From NCBI GenBank assembly GCA_946902985.2, contig OX336389.2, positions 338,618,444-338,682,443 on the forward strand: 64,000 nucleotides of DNA, given 5' to 3'. The translations under genes and the position numbers were made by a program. The notes under the pieces are model-generated. The model saw only the letters and a list, made by a program, of their open reading frames with translations. It was not told the origin of the DNA and searched no databases. Within the stretch, counting starts at the first letter, position 1; the number at the start of each line of letters is the position of its first letter. This document shows, one piece after another, positions 56,626 through 64,000 of this stretch. The DNA is from Meconema thalassinum (Eukaryota > Arthropoda > Insecta > Orthoptera > Tettigoniidae).

Positions 56626-57364
56626 AATATTCTATCAACCTGTAAAGTTACGACTCCTCGCAGATATTTAAAAAAATATAAACGTGCTCTCTTGTAAACT
56701 GTTCCTAAGTTAATGATAATTAATTTGACATAAGTTAAAGATAAATATATTGTTACATGCTTGTCAAAATTCGGATTTTTTTCCATCCCGACGGAACAGG
56801 GCTTGAAACAAAAAGGACGAGTTACGATACCATATTTTACGGGACGTATCCTCTACGACCCGTAAATTACTGATACAGTACTTGACAGTTGATGATGATA
56901 ATTTTTGTTTTAAGGGGCCTAACATCTAGGTTATCGGCCCGTACTTGACAGTGTAGGCCTATACAGTACGGTATATAAAGATTTATAATGCGTAGGCCAA
57001 TATTAGTGATTTTTCTTCCACCTACTAGTCGTGATCACGCACTACCTTTGTGTTAAATAATTTACGGAGGCTGAAATGGTTCACGTTCCTGCAATATACT
57101 TCGACTCATATTTATTATTTCCGCATTACGATGTGGTGTTGGCAATGAATGAGAGTGAGTAATACTGTAATAGACCTACTAATGACCGAAGAGGCTTTCA
57201 GCTATTTGATCGCGTTGTGTAACACGCGTGCACGTCCCATGGCATTTCATCTGCATGGCTTGCACGTTATGTACGCAACACGACGTAATAGAAATAGATG
57301 AAAGCGTCTTTGGTCTTGTTTGCAGTCGTGATAGATTCCATGCGTAAGTCACACATCACGACTG
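56626..57364. other. No recognisable gene
   Basis: Contains a short antisense SINE-3-like tail scrap at about 56905-56940 (AAGGGGCCTAACATCTAGGT); otherwise nothing. Confidence 0.45.
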
Positions 57365-57512
57365 TAAGGGGGTAGTTGGTAGTCCGGAGATCGACTGTTC
57401 GAATCCCGGCACTGACGGCGGTATTTCCCTAGGGGTTTTCCCCACACTCTCTCCACGCAAATAAATTCCAGTCCTGTTACACGAGATGTCGGACATATTC
57501 AGCACACACAGA
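57365..57512 (+). repeat. Degenerate tRNA-derived SINE
   Basis: A box B-like TGTTCGAATCCCGGCAC is followed by a body ending near AATTCCAGTCCTGTTACACG; it is too decayed to assign to a family. Confidence 0.5.
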
Positions 57513-57632
57513 ACTTATGATTAAGGTAAAAATTACTACTGTACTATTTTCACTGGATGTCCTAGAGGGGTTTGTTGATATCATAGTGAAATGAAACTTC
57601 TTGTGGGAAGCTTGTTGTTATTACTTCATATT

Positions 57633-57850
57633 AGGGGCTTGAGACGTCTTTGGTCATCAGCCTCGTTTACATGGGTGTGTGCTAAATTTGTCTGATAATC
57701 TGTGTTTCTGTGGTCACTTTAATATTGTGTGTAGTTTGAATTATTAAGGTTGGGGATGGGATAGGTGTCCTGGGAATTGAAATAAGGTACTGTCCGAGCA
57801 TTTGCCTTGAGGGAGTGTGAAAAAATACGGGGAAACACCACACACAAGTA
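57633..57850 (-). repeat. SINE-3-related copy, headless, antisense
   Basis: Tail (AGGGGCTTGAGACGTCTTTG), middle (TGTCTGATAATCTGTGTTTC) and a diverged central domain (GAGGGAGTGTGAAAAAATAC); most like the 22255-22700 copy. Confidence 0.8.
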
Positions 57851-58506
57851 AGTCACAATATAAGTCGTAAGGTTATCTGAATCAAGATCTTTTTCAACTG
57901 GAAACTGGTCAATAATTGATGATCTCAAACGTATTTATAAAATGTTTAACAATCCTCCTCGATTCGCACCTGGTGGGAAGCTTGGTTATTGTTAGTTACC
58001 TCCAAATGGGATCAAGCCTGGGCCAATCTAGAATGCTCTAGTTCCCCCAGTTTCCTCGTTAACGTGCGGCTCGCCTTTGAAATCTAGCTCGTTGGATTTT
58101 GTTAACATTCCATAGCTGCCTGGAGCCAAGGCTTTCCCAGCGCGAGGCACAGCGTAGCCACTGAGAGCAAGCAGCGAGACTGGACAGAACTACGTGCAGA
58201 TGTGCAACACTGGACATCTGATACCTGCGGGAGACACGAGCTAGCCGCCAGGGTGGAACTTTGGAGTCCACTTGGAATAATAGAGAAAGCATTCTATTGG
58301 TCAACAACCGTCAGCTATTGGTCAGTAGCGAACAATGGTTATTGTCGGCGCGTGCTACTGCCTTAAGTTTGAGTCACCGCTCGTTAACCAGGAAAGTGAG
58401 GGAACTAGTCCACGGAGCCGTACAATGCTTAGGTGAATCTACCACACAAGGCTGTCGCAAATCCGTAAATGACATGCAATCTTGGGCCTTTGAAGACCAT
58501 CTGTTG
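57851..58506. other. No recognisable gene
   Basis: GC-richer than the surroundings at about 58060-58300, with a minus-strand ORF (58059-58307) lacking any signature. Confidence 0.45.
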
Positions 58507-58866
58507 TCGATTTATTTAGGGGTTTTGCGACACCGTGGTCATGTAGCCCCGTGTACATGGGTGTGTGTAGAATTTGTCTGATAATCTGTGTCACTGTGAT
58601 GTCTTCACTAGTGTGTGCATTTGTAATAGAGGTGGAATTTGGGTAGGATGTGGCCATAAGTTAGGTGCCATCCTGACATTTGCCTTGAGTAGAAGTGGGG
58701 AACCACGGAAAACCACTTCCAGGATGGCTAAGGTAAGAATCGAACCCACCTCTTCTCAGGTTTGTACCCCGTTCCAGCCCTCAGATCAGAATTAAATTTC
58801 TTTGCAGAATCGAATCCAGGCTTCTGCGGTGACAGCCAAGAATGCTAGCCACTAAACGAGTCGTAG
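58507..58866 (-). repeat. SINE-3, near-complete, antisense
   Basis: Begins with the reverse complement of the tail (TTTAGGGGTTTTGCGACACC), then the central domain (GAACCACGGAAAACCACTTC), two box-B-like sites and a head ending CTAGCCACTAAACGAG. Confidence 0.9.
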
Positions 58867-59159
58867 CAGAGATAGTGTGTTTAGAGGCTCGCAATTCGCT
58901 GGTTTTTTTTCGTTTTGGGACTACCTGTAGGCCTATATTAGAGTTTCGTGTGATAACCTGTGTTATTGTTTTGTACTATTAATAACGCGTTTACCGTCTC
59001 TTTTAACTGTCGTGAGTTTTAGTCATTGAAAAAGTGTTGGTGTTTTGTAAAAAAAAAAAAGGTTGTAACCCACAGTTATATAATTTCACGGGAGGCAATA
59101 CGGTTTTTAATTAATGACATTATGTATGGAAAACCATACAAATCAAATTAGCCTAAAGA
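58867..59159. other. No recognisable gene
   Basis: Nothing recognised; an A12-type run at about 59051. Confidence 0.45.
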
Positions 59160-59310
59160 TATAATAATAAAGTTATTGGTTTTACGTCCATTTTAACTAC
59201 TGCGGCTTTTAGAGACGCCGGGGTGCCGGAATTTTGCCCCGAAGGGGATATTTAACGTGCCAGTAAATGTACCGACACGACTCCCTCGCATTTGCGCACC
59301 CTCTGGATGT
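59160..59310 (-). repeat. SINE-4 3' fragment, antisense
   Basis: The reverse complement matches the SINE-4 body from GGGAGTCGTGTCGGTACA to GGGACGTAAAACCAATAACTTTATTATTAT closely; the tRNA head is missing. Confidence 0.9.
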
Positions 59311-60108
59311 CAGTCATACGTTGATGAAGATCGCTTTGTAAGGATATTATTGCGAATCAACGTCAAACAACGCGGAACCTGGCATAAAGAATGAGTTGTG
59401 ATCACTCAACCGTAATTCTATGGGTAAGGTACAAAAATTGGGTGCATGGGTTCCACATGTTAGTGAGGGATATAAAAACCATAGTGTGGCAGTAAGCGCA
59501 TCATTACCTGCCCGTCACTGGGTAGTTTGTGATCATCTCCAATCGTTCCTTGAGGACATTGTTACTGGTCTCTATATGACAAAGTCAGGAAGAGAAAAGA
59601 GTGACTGTGCCCAAATAAATCATGTGAAAAAATTAGGATTGTAAGCTAGTACGCAGTATGGAGGGCATGGAATAAAAATTTATTCGGTAGATAAACCCAG
59701 GCCCCTTTAATCACTGAGCTAGAGTGTGCGCTTTTCCTCATACGGTTGGATGCTCATTGTTGCTCCCTTAATCTGTACGTCTAAATGTGAAATGTTTTGA
59801 GATGATTTAAGGATGGCTTTTGTGTTGGTCATCTCGTTAATTTGCCCAATTAAATTGGGCAGGGGTAAGAGTTAGTCATACCTGCTGCCCTGAAAGAAAG
59901 ACAATGCATGGATTAATTATACTTTCTTATACACTTCCCTTTAACTTGCTTTAGCTCGCTCGGACTAATGGTTACTATGCCAATTTCGCCTCTCGATCCG
60001 CAAGGTCCCACCCACTAGCTTGCGTATAAGTCTAATCTAAAATTTGCAATACTTACACTAGAAAATTAGGACAGAAGGCATACTGTGTATGTTCGTCACC
60101 ACCACTAC
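59311..60108. other. No recognisable gene
   Basis: ORF 59420-59644 (+) has no signature; nothing else seen. Confidence 0.45.
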
Positions 60109-61118
60109 CACAAGTAGTTCCGTGAAGAACTAATTAGCCTATTTTCATATATCCTACTGATCTTACTTAGGACACGAGAAATGAAAACGAGATTTAAATT
60201 TTTAAGTTCTCATAAAATTCCATTACAGTAAATTAGACGTCAATATATTAAGGCTTGTATGAAGACATACCGTGCCAAGTTTCACAGCGCTCGGATGAAA
60301 TGTCGCGAGTAAATTCCATTTAAATGTTTAAAATTCACTTGGCCGCCATGTTTGTTTTTGTAATCACCAGGTTATTAAAAGTCCCATAGGTGAACTTAAG
60401 ATAATAGCCTCTGTCAACAAACAAAATTTCAGTTTGATTGCTGTAATAGATTCGTAGAGCCGTCTAAATATTTTTGATGGTCGCCATGTTGGATTGTTAT
60501 AGACCACAGAGTTATGTACCATTGGATGAAGATTATTGCGTAGGTTCATTATTTGAACTTTCACTTCGATCGCACGATTAGGATACAAGATATACAAATT
60601 ATTTTTAAAATTTCGCACAGCCGCCATCTTGAGGGTATGTTAACAATTCAACTAAATTAGACGCCAGTGCATTGAAATGTGTATAAACATTTGCTGTACC
60701 AAGTTTCACTGCGCTTGGATGGCTAAATCGCAAGAAAAGTTTATTTAAATGTATCAATTTCGCTTGGCCGCCATGCTCGTTTTGTACTTAACAGGTTTAT
60801 GAAAGTCACATAGATGAATTTCTAGTAGTACCCTTTATCGCCGTACAAAATGTCATGGTGATATCAGTTACTGTTGCGGATATATAGTATGCGGCCGCCA
60901 TGTTGGATTGGTGAAACATATTATAATTTGAAGGGCACGGTCGAGGCCGGACGATGTAGTAGTAGGCTATGCACTTACCGAGTTTCATTGAAATCGCTTT
61001 GGCCGTTTAGCTTTTATTAGGGGGGGACACACACACGCGCACACACACGCACACACACACACACACAGAAAAAGGTAATCTCATAAGCCTATGTTTTTCA
61101 TCAATGAAAATAGGCTAA
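60109..61118 (+). repeat. Family X copy 2 (most complete single copy)
   Basis: Starts ACAAGTAGTTCCGTGAAGAA with an intact TAGTTC/GAACTA hairpin, then AGCCTATTTTCA. The core holds repeated GCCGCCATGTT words (about 60350, 60480, 60615, 60765, 60895). The far end has GGCCGTTTAGC, a G run, a (CA)n microsatellite (61027-61068) and TGAAAATAGGCTA. Confidence 0.85.
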
Positions 61119-61249
61119 CAAAAAAATTACGTTGTGGAATATGTAACTTTCAGCATCGTTTAATAATGACTCCTCCTGTAGAGAAGGCATCTTTCTGGAA
61201 CAAGTCACTGTAGTAGCTGCGCATTTGACTTTTCTTAAAAGTAACGCAT

Positions 61250-61348
61250 GTGGAAGAAGTGGGGAAATACGGAAAACCACTTCTAGGATGGCTGCGGTAA
61301 GATTCGAACCCATCTCTTCTCAGTTTTGCCTCACGAGACGACGAGGTG
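61250..61348 (-). repeat. SINE-3-like fragment, antisense
   Basis: Central-domain start (AATACGGAAAACCACTTCTA) and the adjacent box-B-like site (rc GGTTCGAATCTTAC). Confidence 0.75.
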
Positions 61349-61387
61349 GTTGGAGGAGATTTTAATGACAATCTATTGTTGTTCCGC

Positions 61388-61388
<1 letters not shown>

Positions 61389-61421
<33 letters not shown>
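61389..61421. repeat. (AAT)n microsatellite
   Basis: Eleven uninterrupted ATA/AAT units. Confidence 0.97.
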
Positions 61422-61539
61422 GCAAAAGCCAATTGGTAAATCTACGTACGTTTATATTTCTATCTGAATGTTGGTACTCATGAACTGGAGTTCACGTATA
61501 GGAAATCGATTAATTTTGAAGGGTGATGGTATTGCAACT

Positions 61540-63090
61540 AATATTAATTAATCGGTCGATGAAAATTTAATTCAAAAGTCATAAGTGTTCCCCTCGAAGG
61601 CGTTCTACTCGTAATATCGCACGATGATGAAGGCATGACATGAGATAAAAATTCAAAATGGGCACAAAACCACTTAAGATTGTTTACTTTCCCCTCCTCA
61701 ACCCCAGGAGGATGGGTAATCAAGTTTGGTATCATTGGATAGCATATTGTTACGGCTGTGAGTTTGTGTCATCACTTGCCGCATGAGTCACAACTGCCCC
61801 AGGGCTGGGCTGTGGCCTGCCTCCTGTATTGCGTGTGCCTTATGCAACAGGGCTACTAGGACAAAGGGATAGTCCAGAATATTCGTGACTGGACCAGCGA
61901 TGGAAACCTCGAGAAGCCGTGAACCCTGGATGGATCTAGAAGCATTTATTGAGTCACCGGCCTGCTATATAAGTGCGACCTGTCAAGCAGTTGTTGTTGT
62001 TGTGTTTTACGAGCTAGTGCGAGCGATTATCTTGAGCGACAGAAGTGTGGTGACTTGCGAAACCCCTAGTGAAGCTGATTCTCTTGACACCGAGGAAGTG
62101 ATTGTGGTGCTTGTGAAACAGTGTATAGTACAGTGACAGACCTAGTGCAGCTATTTCCAGTGAGCGTACGGGAGCGGACTCATTAGCGAAGAGGATTATA
62201 CTCTGTGAGCTGCCTGAATAGGATTGACATTTCGCCGGAAATTCCACGTCAGTCATCACCCCTCTGCCTCTTGACCAATGCATGTTCGCATAGTTGATGT
62301 CATAATACTCTGCGTTGCAATATTACAACCCACGTGCTTCAGTGCCTGGTCAGCTGTATCTCTGACTTGTACAGTTTGGCAATCTCGTTCTCAGACCACA
62401 TGGCGATAAGAGAACTGTCAATCCTATTCTGGCAGCTCGCAGAGTATAACTGTGGTCTGTTGACAAGTGAAAGGGAAAGTATTCTCGACGTGAGGAAACT
62501 GGAGTAAGGTAATGATTGCTGTTGAGTAGTGTATTTTTCTGGCTGCAATAAAATTAATTATTTCTTTAAGCAGTAATTGGTGTTGTGCTTTATACCCACC
62601 GTAATCCAGTTAACAAAGGTGCCACTAGGGGGTGGCACGTAACAATACTTTTAAATATTGAACACGTTACTTCTATTTCTTTGATCTGATGTGTATTTTC
62701 CGAGATTTTAATTTGTCAATGGTTTTGTACCAATGTTGATTTATTGCGAATACAGCCCCACCATTGAACAAAAATGACTTCAATCAATGGTCAAATCAAC
62801 GTACTTTTATTTCATGGAGAACCCAAATCTTGCTATAAAATTGAGGGTCACACATTAGACTTTTGTTAACCCTCTTCCTACCCCCACGGGATGGGGTTCG
62901 CGTTCGGTACCATTGAATGGCCTCCTTTGGGACCAACAACTTTCATTCGTTACTTTTTTGATCTGATGCTTAATTTTCAAGACATTTGGATCCATTGATT
63001 AAAAGGAACCACCCTGCATGTGTGGTGAAAATGCGTGATAGGTGAACTAGGAACGAAACTCTCATTACAGAATGGATTTATTCTGTCAAA
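61540..63090. repeat. Tandem duplication (~300-bp unit) interrupted by the solo LTR
   Basis: The words CCTC..CCCCAGGAGGATGGGTAATC..TTTGGTATCATTGGAT left of the LTR and TTCTTTGATCTGATG right of it are repeated together at 62870-62980 (CCCCCACGGGATGGGGTTCG, GGTACCATTGAAT, TTTTTTGATCTGATG). The solo LTR landed in the first unit. Confidence 0.65.
61748..62644 (+). repeat. Solo LTR of a second gypsy-type element (897 bp)
   Basis: Starts TGTTACGGCTGTG and ends GGCACGTAACA, with TGTTACG/CGTAACA inverted ends. A TATA box (CTATATAAG, about 61965) and a poly(A) signal AATAAA at 62548-62553 are in the expected order. Flanks are ATAT (61744-61747) and ATAC (62645-62648), a 4-bp duplication with one change. 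No internal region is present, so it arose by LTR-LTR recombination. It is unrelated to the LTRs at 33 and 46 kb. Orientation is inferred from the signals. Confidence 0.85.
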
Positions 63091-63100
63091 GTCAATAATA

Positions 63101-64000
63101 ACAAGTAGTTCCGTGAAGAACTATACAACCCATTTTCATATATTCTACTCATGCTAATTGCACCTATCAACATACAAAATTTCAGTATAATCGTTGTAAT
63201 AGATTCTTAGATATTGAGAACCATCTAAATATTTCCGATGGTCGCTATGTTGGAGTTTTATTTATGTACTGTTACATGAAGATTATTGTGTACGTGTGGT
63301 ATTCAAACTTCAATCGCTTGAATATGACACAAGAAGTAAAAACGAGATTTTAACATTTCGCACAGGTACCATCTTGTGGTTATGAATACAATTTAAATAC
63401 ATTAGATGCCACTGGATTAACATTTGTAGAAGCATTTACCGTACAAAGTTTCTCTGCACTTGGATGGTTAAATCGCGAGAAACGTCCATTTAAATATCTA
63501 TACTTCTCGTCGCCGTCATGTTGGATTTGTGCTCACCAGGTTATTGAAAGTCCTATAGGTGAACTTATGTTCATAGCCTCTATGAACATAAAAAGCAGTT
63601 TGATTGCTGTAAAAGATTCGTAGACACTGAGAACCGTCTAAATATTTCGTATGGTGTCCATTTTGGATTGTTATATGTATAGGCCATAGAGTTATGTAAC
63701 ATTAAAGGAAAATTATTGCGTAGCTTCGTTATTCAAACTTTCACTTCTATCGCATGATTACGACACAAGAAACAACAACTTAATTTTGAAATTTCGCACA
63801 GCCGCCATTTTGAGGTTATATAAACAATTGAACTAAATTTGACGCCAATGCATTACAATATGTATAATCATTTACTATACAACATTTCACAGCGCTCAAA
63901 TGGTTAAATCGCGAGTCAAGTCTGTTAATATGTTTCAAATTCGCTTGGCCGCCATGTTCGTTTTGTACTTTACATGTTTTTGAAAGTTACATAGATAAAC
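63101..64000 (+). repeat. Family X copy 3 (runs off the window)
   Basis: Begins ACAAGTAGTTCCGTGAAGAA with an intact hairpin. The first unit (ACAAAATTTCAGTATAATCG, about 63174) and a second (about 63595, with a small deletion) are spaced ~420 bp. The right end is beyond 64000. Confidence 0.82.

Overview
This window looks like transposon-dominated intergenic DNA from a large-genome animal, most likely an arthropod and probably an insect. The evidence is AT-rich DNA, one eukaryotic tRNA-Ile(AAU) gene, many tRNA-headed SINEs, and Tc1, pogo, CR1-like, RTE, Ty3/gypsy and Mutator-like relics. The organism is inferred from the repeat spectrum; no diagnostic host gene is present. Only two stretches look like host coding exons: 55350-55519 (+, a start codon in strong context ending at a splice donor) and, less surely, 28932-29044 (-).

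Layout. 0-4 kb: a SINE with clean target duplications beside a palindrome, a 3 x 127-bp tandem repeat, and a dead Tc1 transposase split by a 619-bp TA-flanked MITE. 4-9 kb: AT-rich, nothing recognised. 9-12 kb: tRNA-Ile and several SINEs. 12-15.5 kb: AT-rich, nothing recognised. 16-18 kb: a pogo/Tigger element carrying a 1.16-kb near-perfect fold-back. 18.2-21.7 kb: a 3.5-kb composite inverted-repeat element with TA ends, mariner-type transposase scraps and two opposed copies of a repeat here called family X. 22-29 kb: a SINE inside a SINE, a microsatellite, a tandem repeat and a broken YqaJ-type nuclease gene. 29.9-32.9 kb: a CR1-like LINE with two nonsense codons.

33.3-48.6 kb is a four-part nest. 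A Mutator-like transposase relic (33268-33481 and 47762-48590) was split by a 14.3-kb Ty3/gypsy element with an ATAC target duplication. The gypsy pol was then split by a 4.3-kb RTE-type LINE (AGATATCCT duplication), and each LTR independently received a different SINE. Removing each insert in the mind restores the outer reading frame. The gypsy element has a textbook TTTAAAC -1 slippery site between gag and pol, and an array of about 38-bp units resembling a tRNA-Lys primer-binding site that runs across the LTR/internal junction.

48.6-64 kb: minisatellites, more SINEs, three copies of family X, the candidate exon at 55.35 kb, a palindromic MITE, and a solo gypsy-type LTR (61748-62644) inside a tandem duplication. 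Family X has inverted subterminal repeats, a microsatellite at one end and a terminal hairpin. That architecture fits a Helentron-associated non-autonomous element, and it is the best candidate here for something undescribed.
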